A stretch of DNA of 17,184 bases from Candidatus Cloacimonadota bacterium (GTDB lineage Bacteria; Cloacimonadota; Cloacimonadia; JGIOTU-2), in NCBI GenBank assembly GCA_014382685.1, contig JACNJG010000079.1, positions 1 through 17,184 of the forward strand. The letters are read 5' to 3'. The translations under genes and the position numbers were made by a program. A model generated the notes under the pieces. The model saw only the letters and a list, made by a program, of their open reading frames with translations. It did not search any database and was not told where the DNA came from. This document shows positions 1 to 7,543 of this stretch, piece after piece. The stretch's first letter is position 1; each line of letters starts with the position of its first letter.

Positions 1-130
1 AACTGTTATATTTCTTTTTGAGATTGAATGGAGGATCTGCGAAAGTCATATCGATTGAGTTATCAGGGATGTTTTTGAATAATTCTAAACAATCACCTTG
101 TAATATTTTGTTAATATAATTCTCAATCAT
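1..130 (-). CDS. DNA methyltransferase, beta-type order, N-terminal fragment (cut by window edge)
   Basis: Only the first 43 codons are visible; the gene runs off the left edge. The peptide opens with a G-D-C-L-E-L segment (residues 12-17) followed by D-N-S-I-D and the catalytic motif IV A-D-P-P-F-N-L at residues 31-37. This is the usual start of amino (N6-adenine or N4-cytosine) DNA methyltransferases of the beta order, where motif IV comes first and the SAM-binding motif later. The ATG (128-130) overlaps the TGA of the upstream endonuclease gene as ATGA, which points to translational coupling. A GAAGGAAG Shine-Dalgarno-like stretch lies about 10 bases upstream. Being third in an operon with a methyltransferase and a PD-(D/E)XK protein, it is most likely the second modification enzyme of the same restriction-modification system. 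Target base and specificity cannot be read from this fragment. Confidence 0.85.
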   Translation of the reverse strand, partial: MIENYINKILQGDCLELFKNIPDNSIDMTFADPPFNLKKKYNS

Positions 131-1104
131 TTTTTTAAAACTTCCTTCACTAATTCTTTGAATCGTTGCAATTCATCATGATTAAAAGTAAATACATCCT
201 CATAAGCACCTACCATTCTCTTTAAATCTTTTTTGCGAACATACCAACCGATTCCATCTACGAAACCAATAAACTTGGCTTTTGGATAATGTTTTTTCAG
301 AAGTGTGTCGATCGAAATCTCTGTTTTTGATTTGTCTCCCTGACCTGAAGAAGTTGTTGTTAAAAATGAACTTTCAATGATAATTAATGGATTCTTTTTG
401 TTTGGAATTATAAAGTCCATTGTTCTTTTAGTGTCTGATTCATATTCTATAAGTTCACGTAAATCACCTTTTTCAAAAGAAACATTTAATGAGTTGAGAA
501 GTTTTTCAATTAAAATTTCGGGATTGTTTTTTCCTTTTGCAGCTCTCGAACCTTTTTCTTTGTATCTTGCTAAAGTATCAATTAATGCATCAATATTGAA
601 TTGTAATTTCCCCAGACTTAATTTCTGTAGTTCAAAAGCAGGCAATGTTTGTTGAAAAAAACCGTGAGTAGAACCTTCAAAGAAAATATTTATTACTCCT
701 TTCCTGAAAGATTCATTTGAAATTATTAGTTTTTCAATTTTTCCTGAACTCCATTCTGAAATTTCATTTTCATTTGAAACATCATCCCAGTTTTTTCTGA
801 AAACCAGATTATTAACTTCGTCATCATTTACAATGCGAATAACGGTTATTAATCTTTTCAAACTTTCATTAGAAAAGCCGGTTATTGCTAAAAGAGCTTT
901 TAAACCTATTTCTTTTTTTGTTAAAAGGAAATTAGTAAAAACTTCTTTTTTGCAACCATTGTTTGTAACTTCATTTTTCAGATAAAGAATTGCTTCTTTT
1001 ACACTATAGATGTGTTTTTCATAAATTTCTTCAAATTCATCATCGAAATAATAGAAGGTATTATTATTAATTACATTGGCATATTTTTCACCGAGTGTTT
1101 TCAC
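127..1104 (-). CDS. Putative type II restriction endonuclease, PD-(D/E)XK type
   Basis: 325 residues, lying between two DNA methyltransferase genes. The C-terminal part has the layout of a PD-(D/E)XK nuclease: an M-D-F-I-I-P strand (D230), then I-I-I-E-S-S (E244), then a G-Q-G-D-K-S-K-T-E segment (254-262) whose Lys and Glu could complete the active site. A preceding helix (N-N-P-E-I-L-I-E-K-L-L, around 193-203) resembles the helix commonly found before such cores. The N-terminal ~180 residues have no motif I recognise and may carry target recognition. The start is GTG (1102-1104), overlapping the TGA of the upstream methyltransferase as GTGA, with AAGGGGA a few bases before it. The weak GTG start may hold the nuclease below methylase level; that is inference. 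I cannot assign a named restriction enzyme or recognition sequence. Nuclease identity rests on context plus the motif pattern. Confidence 0.72.
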   Translation of the reverse strand: MKTLGEKYANVINNNTFYYFDDEFEEIYEKHIYSVKEAILYLKNEVTNNGCKKEVFTNFLLTKKEIGLKALLAITGFSNESLKRLITVIRIVNDDEVNNLVFRKNWDDVSNENEISEWSSGKIEKLIISNESFRKGVINIFFEGSTHGFFQQTLPAFELQKLSLGKLQFNIDALIDTLARYKEKGSRAAKGKNNPEILIEKLLNSLNVSFEKGDLRELIEYESDTKRTMDFIIPNKKNPLIIIESSFLTTTSSGQGDKSKTEISIDTLLKKHYPKAKFIGFVDGIGWYVRKKDLKRMVGAYEDVFTFNHDELQRFKELVKEVLKK

Positions 1105-2354
1105 TTTGTCCCCTTCTCAAAAAATAAAATATATTCTTCTTTCATAGTGTTTCTCATACCCTTGATTGGCTTTAAAATACTTTTAACGAGATTCAATTTA
1201 TATTTTGTACATGACTCAATTATTTTCTGTTCCAACCTGATCCCACCTGTTTGATTTGTATTTGAACCAATGATAATTACAAAATATTTATTGGGTTTCA
1301 GAACCCGGGAAACTTCTGAGCATACAACATCCATATCTTTGAAATAGTTTTCAAGCTTTTCATCCTTATTCTTTCCAACAAGACCAACCATTCCTTTTTT
1401 TAATTCTTCAATATCATACCCTAAATACTTTAGTTGAGATTCATCATTTTTTACATAATCTATCGCAAAGGAATATGGTGGAGAAGTGATAACTCCGTCA
1501 ACAGATTTATTCTCTAAAGGAATTTTTTTTGCAGATGTATTTGTTAACACATCAACAATTCCAAAATGATCAATATATTTGGAACTAATCTTTTTAAAAT
1601 TATTAACTGTTTCAATATACCGTTTCAAAACTTTATCGAATAATTGTCGATGAGTGGATTTAACGACTCTTTTTGAATAACCAAGAGCATCTAAATATGC
1701 GAGCAAAGTTAATTCATAGATTTTTAATTTTTCCAGATCATCTATTTTTTTTAACTTCTCTGAAATATTACCTGATGAAAAAAAAACGAAAAATTTATCG
1801 ACCTTATTTAGTATTTCTTTTAGTAACTCAGTATCAATTTTCAAGCTATTGTACTTTACTTTTGTCATGAATTGACAAAATGGACTTAGATCAATAGCAA
1901 TTGAATTAATTCCCAATAAAGATGCTTCGATATTTGTCGTTCCACTTCCGCACATCGGGTCTAAAATCGTTTCACCTTCTTTAATGCCAATAATGTTAAT
2001 TAATGCTTTTATTAATTGAGGATGGAATTTACCTCGATAAGGAAATAAACCGTGGGTTGAATATCCGGTAGAAAATTTACCATTTTCAAAATAGTTCTTT
2101 GTTGCTGCCGATCTGTCTTCAGTTAACGCATCTGAAAAACTATTATACATTAGATAATGCTTTGAATATTGATTTTTTAGTGATTTAAAGTAAGCAGTTC
2201 GATTTAAGAAATTATTTTCATTTATGCTATAATATTCAAGATATGCTAATTCTAATTCGAATAATTCAGTAACTGATGGTAGCAATTCTACTTCACTCTT
2301 AAACAAATTTTGCAAGAGCGAAGGTACGTTGTAAAATTTTTTATTATTAGCCAT
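1101..2354 (-). CDS. DNA methyltransferase (N4-cytosine/N6-adenine, TSPPY type) of an RM system
   Basis: 417 residues. The SAM-binding motif I is L-D-P-M-C-G-S-G-T-T at 131-140, followed by the acidic motif II strand (A-I-D-L-S-P, 153-158). Catalytic motif IV is T-S-P-P-Y at 290-294, followed by a D-Y and an L-G that often trail it in N4-cytosine-type enzymes. A segment G-L-F-P-Y-R-G-K-F-H-P (102-112) matches the region just before motif I in this family. About 150 residues separate motifs I and IV and may hold part of the target recognition region. S/T-P-P-Y favours N4-cytosine over N6-adenine but does not prove it. The ATG has AAGGA five bases upstream. It is the first gene of a three-gene RM operon, and its promoter region is the left copy of a repeated leader. 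Its motif order differs from the third gene's, so the two methylases are not a simple duplication. Confidence 0.88.
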   Translation of the reverse strand: MANNKKFYNVPSLLQNLFKSEVELLPSVTELFELELAYLEYYSINENNFLNRTAYFKSLKNQYSKHYLMYNSFSDALTEDRSAATKNYFENGKFSTGYSTHGLFPYRGKFHPQLIKALINIIGIKEGETILDPMCGSGTTNIEASLLGINSIAIDLSPFCQFMTKVKYNSLKIDTELLKEILNKVDKFFVFFSSGNISEKLKKIDDLEKLKIYELTLLAYLDALGYSKRVVKSTHRQLFDKVLKRYIETVNNFKKISSKYIDHFGIVDVLTNTSAKKIPLENKSVDGVITSPPYSFAIDYVKNDESQLKYLGYDIEELKKGMVGLVGKNKDEKLENYFKDMDVVCSEVSRVLKPNKYFVIIIGSNTNQTGGIRLEQKIIESCTKYKLNLVKSILKPIKGMRNTMKEEYILFFEKGTK

Positions 2355-2411
2355 TTTTTCCTTAAATCAATATCTTATAAAAATAATTTACTTCATTCGT
2401 TGTCAATAAAA
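2353..2411. repeat. Left copy of ~60-bp imperfect direct repeat (leader repeat)
   Basis: This stretch aligns with 7651-7710 over its full length, with two short gaps and several substitutions. The core of 16 identical bases is at 2381-2396 here and 7680-7695 there; ATTTTTT, CCTT, TCAAT and TGTCAATAAAA are also shared. In this copy the repeat ends exactly at the Shine-Dalgarno and start codon of the methyltransferase, so it contains the whole promoter and leader of the RM operon. Confidence 0.75.
2382..2406 (-). promoter_or_regulatory. Candidate promoter of the RM operon (clear -35, weak -10)
   Basis: On the minus strand a perfect TTGACA (2401-2406) lies about 50 bases upstream of the methyltransferase ATG. 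The bases 17-21 further on are AT-only (TTTTTATA) without a good match to TATAAT, so the -10 is not well defined. Position and orientation fit transcription of the RM genes. The same TTGACA sits in the related repeat copy at 7700-7705. Confidence 0.35.
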
Positions 2412-2428
2412 TAAGGAGTTAGATATTT

Positions 2429-2483
2429 GTGAATTAGCAAACTGGCAAATTAGTGAATTGACGAATTGCGAACTGGTGAATCC
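2429..2483. repeat. Degenerate ~8-bp tandem repeat (TGAATTGG-like units)
   Basis: About seven successive variants of a unit close to TGAATTRG follow each other (GTGAATTAG, CAAACTGG, CAAATTAG, TGAATTGA, CGAATTGC, GAACTGG, TGAATCC). It lies in the 240-bp gap between the RM operon and the UPF0158 gene. It is non-coding, and I see no hairpin or promoter in it. It could be a decayed intergenic repeat of the host genome. Confidence 0.5.
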
Positions 2484-2596
2484 TATAAATTTTTCAAGCT
2501 ATCAATCTCATGAACTATTCAATTATTTTAACCAGTAGCTTTAGTAGCCGGCTTATACAAATACTCCAATAATTAACCTTTAAAACGGTTTCTCAA

Positions 2597-3037
2597 TTAT
2601 CCATTATTCTCAAATCGATTTAATTGCTTTATTTGCCCTTTAACCCATTCAATATATTTTGCTTCTTTAAACTCAAACCATTTTTCCCTATAATCTCCGG
2701 AATTATCAATAATCCGCTTAAAGTTTCTGAATGGTTTTGATCTATTCAATGAATCTATCAATCTATCACGTAATTGTACATCCTCAACGCTTTCAGTAAA
2801 ATTCGCCATGATTTTAAAAGATTCTCTGGATGATATATCCTCGAATTCAATATAATTAATCCGGTTTTCATCCAATTCTGTGAGGTCTTCTTCCCAAGGT
2901 TCCTGGTCGGCACCAAACCAACTATCAAAGTCAGGAATTGTTTTTACTTCTCCAGTCTGTTTATTATAAAAACATCTCATTCCAGCGTCAAGTTCCGAAG
3001 CAATCTCATTTATTTGTTGTTCTGTTAATTTTATCAT
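2597..3037 (-). CDS. UPF0158-family protein, function unknown
   Basis: 146 residues from the ATG at 3035-3037. A longer reading from a TTG at 3062-3064 is possible, but the ATG has AAGGA seven to eight bases upstream, while the TTG has its AAGG only two bases away. The protein has the shape of the UPF0158 family: an opening that predicts a helix (L-T-E-Q-Q-I-N-E-I-A), a short strand region with Y-N-K-Q-T-G-E-V, then Y-I-E-F-E-D-I-S-S-R-E-S-F-K, and a C-terminal part with L-R-D-R-L-I-D-S-L-N, the K-P-F-R-N-F-K-R motif and the W-F-E-F-K ending. The family is widespread, cytoplasmic and uncharacterised. It follows the exported protein gene by 80 bases on the same strand and may be co-transcribed. 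It sits in a defence-rich stretch, but nothing in the sequence ties it to defence. Confidence 0.8.
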   Translation of the reverse strand: MIKLTEQQINEIASELDAGMRCFYNKQTGEVKTIPDFDSWFGADQEPWEEDLTELDENRINYIEFEDISSRESFKIMANFTESVEDVQLRDRLIDSLNRSKPFRNFKRIIDNSGDYREKWFEFKEAKYIEWVKGQIKQLNRFENNG

Positions 3038-3117
3038 AAATGTTTCCTTGTCGGTCTTAATCAAAACCTTGTTTTCATTGGCTTTGCTTAGTGTTAGACG
3101 ATATTATCATAATGCCT

Positions 3118-4290
3118 TCATTTCAAAATTTTCACAGTGTTGATCATTTTTTTCAACATTTCTTTTTCCTGTAAATTTTTTTCTCTATTATCAATAAGTT
3201 CAAAGAGTAAAACCCGATATGATTCATCCAGCTGGGAGATGGAAACTGCATAAATTGGACCCTTAATACTTTTTTCTATTTTTGACTCTTCACTATCTTC
3301 AAAATAAGTCTCGTTTATTATGGTTAAATAAAATTCTACCACATCGAGGTTATTTGGATTCACGAATAGTTTTTTTTCTTCAACATCGGTAGCATATTGA
3401 GAACTATTGCAGCCATCGGCACAACACATTAATTTGGCTCTGTGAATGGCAAACTCTTCAAAGGATATCTTGGCGGTATCATACAAATCTCCCGGATAAT
3501 CTGCTATCTCTTCAATTGAAATTCTGATTATCCATCCTGTATTTTTTCTTTTTAATAAAAGATCATAATTTTCTTTCAGTAAATAATTATCAGGATACTG
3601 AAACTCATAACACCTCATGATATCTTGATAAGTTACCCAATTAGGTAAGTTACCTGACTCCTCTGACTTAAACTTTACCGGTTTGCCGGTCATCACATCA
3701 AATAAAATCTTTTCACTTTCAACGGTTTCAACAACATAGTAGCCAGCCGCATTGAGTCCTAAATATTCAACCCAATAGTACCCGGAATCGGTTCTTTGGA
3801 GTTTTGAGAAATCGGTTATTAACTGATCGAGCCCTACCTTATTTATCAGTTCACCACACTTAAAGAAAGATAACATCACTTGATCTTTTTTGTAATCTAT
3901 GGGAAGAATACTTGTTCCATGGTAGCCCACAACAAGATGTTTTCCATCATTTGAAAGTCCCAGCATTTCAAAACAACCATCCATAGCCCAGAAATTTTTC
4001 CTTCTGCCGATATTCCCTTGCAGGATCACCTCATATATAGTAGTAATTCTCTTATTGATGTCCGCGACTGCATAAAATTTCTTATTTGGTGAGTATATTT
4101 CTTCAGCGATGATTTTCCCATCTGAACTCGTAATTGTAGTTTTCCTGTTGGAATTCATAGGAGTAGAATAAGATCCATTTGAGGAGCGTGTTTGCTCAAT
4201 TGCAGCTTGTGATGCTTCATCAGCAAATACCTGTCCAATTAACAAAAATAATCCGGTTATTAATAAAAACTGAAATCCTGCTTTCTTCAT
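3118..4290 (-). CDS. Exported protein of unknown function
   Basis: 390 residues. The N-terminus is a Sec signal peptide: K2-K3, a hydrophobic core (F7-I18), then V-F-A with likely cleavage after A23, predicting an envelope or secreted location. Residues ~52-205 are rich in short beta-strand segments with S-P-N-K-K-F-Y-A-V-A-D and L-S-N-D-G-K-H-L-V-V-G, which look like blades of a beta-propeller-type domain. Residues ~228-390 start with Y-E-F-Q-Y-P-D-N-Y and end in a helix K-K-M-I-N-T-V-K-I-L. That is the outline of PsbP/DUF1795-like domains, though I cannot assign one firmly. A cysteine cluster (C289, C290, C294) could form disulfides. The ATG has AAGGA eight bases upstream. Its place inside a defence island is unexpected for an exported protein. 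Confidence 0.75.
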   Translation of the reverse strand: MKKAGFQFLLITGLFLLIGQVFADEASQAAIEQTRSSNGSYSTPMNSNRKTTITSSDGKIIAEEIYSPNKKFYAVADINKRITTIYEVILQGNIGRRKNFWAMDGCFEMLGLSNDGKHLVVGYHGTSILPIDYKKDQVMLSFFKCGELINKVGLDQLITDFSKLQRTDSGYYWVEYLGLNAAGYYVVETVESEKILFDVMTGKPVKFKSEESGNLPNWVTYQDIMRCYEFQYPDNYLLKENYDLLLKRKNTGWIIRISIEEIADYPGDLYDTAKISFEEFAIHRAKLMCCADGCNSSQYATDVEEKKLFVNPNNLDVVEFYLTIINETYFEDSEESKIEKSIKGPIYAVSISQLDESYRVLLFELIDNREKNLQEKEMLKKMINTVKILK

Positions 4291-4337
4291 CTACACATTC
4301 CTTTTTTAGGTTTTCACAATTTCATATAACTGTATCG

Positions 4338-4378
4338 CGTGCTGCGGGAATCGTTCAGAGAACGATTCAGTTCGCACG
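4338..4378. repeat. Intergenic hairpin (perfect 8-bp stem, with outer arms)
   Basis: GAATCGTT (4348-4355) and AACGATTC (4361-4368) form a perfect 8-bp stem around a 5-base loop. CGTGC (4338-4342) and GCACG (4374-4378) can add an outer stem across an internal loop. It lies in the 165-bp gap between the DUF2130 gene and the exported protein gene. No T-run follows on either strand, so it is not a classical terminator. It is noticeably more GC-rich than its surroundings. Confidence 0.6.
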
Positions 4379-4455
4379 AAACAGAACAAAACTTAACATT
4401 TAAACATATTTTTATCAATGTGACTATAAACACAGACGCTGAGTTATAGCACATT

Positions 4456-5736
4456 TTACTCATCAAATCCAAAAACTTCCTCTGGTTCTGGCAACTCCAA
4501 AGCTTTAACTGTTTGAATTGAAGTACCTGCAATTCCTTTGATTGAACCGTAAAAATCTATAGTATTTGAAATTACTTTTTCAATTTGCTTTTCCCTTGTT
4601 TTCCAAATTTTTTGCATTGCTCTTTTTTCTTTATCTAAATCAATTTTGAGTCCAGAGAATCCTTCAACAATTTCTTCTACTCTTTGCCTGAATTCTTCGC
4701 TAATGAGATATTTATATAGCAGTTCTTTTTTATCACCTTTATTCTCTTCTGCTGATTTAACAGAATGCGTTTTTAATATCATTTCTCTTAAAACAAATGC
4801 AACTCCTTTTGCTTCTTGAAATGAACAAATCCAAACACCATTCTTTCTACCAAACCTTTCTAAATCTTTTGGCATTGTTTCGGTTATTATTATTGAAAGG
4901 TCAGCTTGTTGATTAAGTTGATCTTCTTTTAGTTTATCAATCCATTCGTAAGAAAAAGATTTTGTACGTTTGCTTTCATAAATTATTTTTCCGCAAACTT
5001 GTTGTAATGAATTAATTACTGTTTGAATAACATCAGCACCTCTAACACCTTTAGGAACTTCCTCAATAATATCAAATGGGAAATGTGCGTTTAGCATATC
5101 TTCAAGTGCTAATTCTTGAATCTCTCCTTGCATTTGCATTGAGCCTTGTTCAGCTTTTCTTTTCATTTCTTCACTAAGTTTAATTTGGTCATCAAGTTTC
5201 TTTTGGAGAACTCTAAATTTCAACTCATTTTTTTCTTCTTCTTTTTTTCGGATTTCTTCTGCAATCTCTTCTCGTTTTTCAAATATTTGTTTTTCTATTT
5301 CTAATTGCATATTTTCTTTTTCTTCTTTTATCTCTTGTTCTCTTTTAAGAAGATAGAGTTCTTTCTTTTTTAATGTAGTGTTTTCTTCTTTTCTTTTTGT
5401 ATTTTCTTCCTCGAGTAATTTGATTCTTTCATCAAATTCATCTTTAGTTTCTTCTTGGACTCTTTCTTTAATTTTCTTTTCAAGAATTATCTTTTCAGTT
5501 TTTAGTTTTTCCTTAACACCAAATTCAATTTTTTCATTGATTTCTTTTTTTACTTTTTCCAATTGTTTTTTTTCTTCTTGTAAATTAGTAAACCTCGTTT
5601 CATATTCTTGCTTTACATCAGCTAATTGTGCAGTATATTTCTTTTTAAAATCATCTTCTAATTGATGATATAAAATTTCATTTACATCAATCTCATTCCC
5701 ACATTTTGGGCATATAATCTTTGTCTCTTTTTGCAT
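4456..5736 (-). CDS. DUF2130 family protein: zinc-knuckle-like start, long coiled coil, putative PD-(D/E)XK nuclease core
   Basis: 426 residues. The N-terminus has a single C-P-K-C pair (9-12). Residues ~28-200 are a highly charged, nearly unbroken K/E-rich coiled coil. The conserved DUF2130 part begins near A210 (A-L-E-D-M-L-N-A-H-F-P) and includes G-A-D-V-I-Q (D235) and I-I-Y-E-S-K-R-T-K (E254, K256), a D...E-x-K pattern consistent with a restriction-nuclease-like fold. The architecture recalls RmuC (coiled coil plus nuclease fold). The biochemical role of DUF2130 is not known to me. The ATG has AAGGAG seven bases upstream. The gene lies 54 bp downstream of the OLD nuclease gene, and both have nearly the same translation signal (AGGAGTAGAA before ATG), so they look like one transcription unit. 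Nuclease activity is inference from the residue pattern. Confidence 0.85.
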   Translation of the reverse strand: MQKETKIICPKCGNEIDVNEILYHQLEDDFKKKYTAQLADVKQEYETRFTNLQEEKKQLEKVKKEINEKIEFGVKEKLKTEKIILEKKIKERVQEETKDEFDERIKLLEEENTKRKEENTTLKKKELYLLKREQEIKEEKENMQLEIEKQIFEKREEIAEEIRKKEEEKNELKFRVLQKKLDDQIKLSEEMKRKAEQGSMQMQGEIQELALEDMLNAHFPFDIIEEVPKGVRGADVIQTVINSLQQVCGKIIYESKRTKSFSYEWIDKLKEDQLNQQADLSIIITETMPKDLERFGRKNGVWICSFQEAKGVAFVLREMILKTHSVKSAEENKGDKKELLYKYLISEEFRQRVEEIVEGFSGLKIDLDKEKRAMQKIWKTREKQIEKVISNTIDFYGSIKGIAGTSIQTVKALELPEPEEVFGFDE

Positions 5737-5790
5737 ATTCTACTCCTTTTCTAAATGTACCATAATATTCCTAAAATGGCTTTATTATTT

Positions 5791-7509
5791 TCATATCAAA
5801 TTCTTCACTTTATCCTTTAATGAATTTATCTTATCTTCGAGAATTTTGCTTTTAAAATAATGCCACATAACATTAAGTGGTTTTTTGTCTCTTCGAGATG
5901 GAGTGTTAATTCCAAGAAAAGTTTCAATATCCTTTTCAAAGAAATCAATTGATTTAGTAAGTTCATTTTTCTGCTCTTCAATAAATTGGTTAATAAATTC
6001 GTGAACAATTTTGTTCTCGTCTTTGTCTGCTAAAACTGAGTGATAAATTCCTAATTCCTTAAACAGATTCATATATCTGTGAATGTTAAACTTTCCCATT
6101 GCATCTAAAATATAAATTCTCTTCTCTCTTAGATCACTCCATTCATTTTTTATGAGATAATCAATAAATGTTTTTTCTGTAGCACCTTCACATATAAGCA
6201 CAATATCTGCAAAGAATGAGGAGCAACGCTCTGAGTTTAGCCATAAAAGATAACGAATTGCTTCTTCTTCCATTCTTGTGTCATCATCTGTATCACCTAG
6301 TATTTCTTTAATTCTGTCTTTTATTAATTTACTTACTGATGAATCATTCAATTTACTTTGAAGCAATTGTGCTAGTTCATTATTTTGCTCAATAATTATC
6401 TTTCGTGTGCTCTCTGACACTTGAAACACCTGCGTGATACCATTATCCCTTTTTAATTTTATTAAAGCAGTAATATCCTCAATATTTTTACTTACAAAAA
6501 TTGGTGAATGAGTAGATATAATAATCTGTTGGTCTTCTTCAGAAGATAATGACTTTAAACTGATGTTAAGAAATTCTTGTTTACCCGGATGTAAAAAGGC
6601 CTCAGGTTCTTCAAATAATATCAGAGTAAGCTCTGGCGAAAATTCTTTCTTTTCGTATGTCTTCTTTTCAGTATATTGTGAGGAAAGTTTTAGAAGAGTG
6701 TAAATCAAGTGTCTTTGGAGTCCTTGCCCGAGGTATTTGACATCTATTTCTTTATCTAAGTTCTTATCTATTGCATAGTGTGAAATCAAGTTTTTTATTA
6801 TGTCTTCAGGTTTTACAGGGTTTATATTTAGGTTAAATTCTACTTCCCACTCTTTTAAACTATCGTTTATTTCTTTTCTTAATTTGCTTAATGAAAAACC
6901 ATCTTTGGATGCTTCTTCCTTAAATTTACTGTTAAATTCCTCAAAAGCTTTATTTAAACCTCCAAAAGATTCACTGGTCTTAACAACTTTCTGCATAACA
7001 AAGGATATTATATTTCTTAAAGGCGATGGCCCTGATAATTTTAAAGTTTCATCAGTTTTCGTTACTTCAGGAATGTAAATAACAAATCCCAATTTAGCTT
7101 GCGAAATGTTCTTTGCGCCATAAAATAGGTTTTCTGAAAGAATGTCATTCTCATAACCATATATATTGCTCTGGTTGGCTTTCACTCTGGTTTTGTCTTC
7201 TGATTTAAGATATTTCCTTACTTTTAGGATATTACTTGGATTCTTATATTCATCTTTCAGATTGCTAAATTCTTCGTCACTTAGTAAATATTCTATTTCA
7301 ATCCAACTTTCATTATCTTCTGTTTGAAACTTTGGAAAATCAGAATTGTCACTAAATTTAATTCCATCTTCATAGAAAATCCTTAGCGCTGTTAAAACAT
7401 TTGATTTTCCAGCATTATTAGCTCCAACAAGCACAGTATAGTCGTAAGGATTAAATTTTGCCTCTTTTATTGACCTAAAATTATGAGTTGTTATTGATTT
7501 TATCTTCAT
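5791..7509 (-). CDS. OLD-family nuclease: ABC-type ATPase with C-terminal TOPRIM domain
   Basis: 572 residues. Walker A is G-A-N-N-A-G-K-S at 29-36 after a typical start I-T-T-H-N-F-R-S-I. A signature-like G-Q-G-L-Q-R lies at 261-266, Walker B with F-E-E-P-E-A-F-L-H-P at 299-308, and the H-loop S-T-H-S-P at 332-336. The C-terminal TOPRIM domain shows I-C-E-G-A-T-E-K (439-446) and A-D-K-D-E-N (494-499), the acidic metal-binding residues. This matches the OLD (overcoming lysogenization defect) family of ATP-dependent nucleases, many of which act in phage defence. No UvrD/GajB-like helicase or reverse transcriptase gene is adjacent, so it is not a visible Gabija or Retron system. Start is ATG with AGGAG six bases upstream, and the gene is followed after 54 bp by the DUF2130 gene. 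Defence function is inferred from family and neighbours. Confidence 0.9.
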   Translation of the reverse strand: MKIKSITTHNFRSIKEAKFNPYDYTVLVGANNAGKSNVLTALRIFYEDGIKFSDNSDFPKFQTEDNESWIEIEYLLSDEEFSNLKDEYKNPSNILKVRKYLKSEDKTRVKANQSNIYGYENDILSENLFYGAKNISQAKLGFVIYIPEVTKTDETLKLSGPSPLRNIISFVMQKVVKTSESFGGLNKAFEEFNSKFKEEASKDGFSLSKLRKEINDSLKEWEVEFNLNINPVKPEDIIKNLISHYAIDKNLDKEIDVKYLGQGLQRHLIYTLLKLSSQYTEKKTYEKKEFSPELTLILFEEPEAFLHPGKQEFLNISLKSLSSEEDQQIIISTHSPIFVSKNIEDITALIKLKRDNGITQVFQVSESTRKIIIEQNNELAQLLQSKLNDSSVSKLIKDRIKEILGDTDDDTRMEEEAIRYLLWLNSERCSSFFADIVLICEGATEKTFIDYLIKNEWSDLREKRIYILDAMGKFNIHRYMNLFKELGIYHSVLADKDENKIVHEFINQFIEEQKNELTKSIDFFEKDIETFLGINTPSRRDKKPLNVMWHYFKSKILEDKINSLKDKVKNLI

Positions 7510-7543
7510 TTCTACTCCTGATTTAAGTATTTGCTACTCTCGA

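Noticed and set aside
127..1104. DpnII/MboI-type endonuclease of a two-methylase DpnII-like system
   Set aside because: Gene number and order resemble DpnII loci, but the first methylase is a T-S-P-P-Y enzyme, not a DpnM-like adenine methylase, and the core motif of the endonuclease did not match what I remember of DpnII. No named family assigned.
3038..3064. Longer UPF0158 N-terminus from a TTG start
   Set aside because: The TTG has its AAGG only two bases away, whereas the downstream ATG has a well-spaced AAGGA and gives the usual family start.
5791..7509. Gabija system (GajA plus GajB)
   Set aside because: The OLD-type gene fits GajA-like architecture, but no UvrD-like helicase gene lies next to it in this window; the neighbour is DUF2130.
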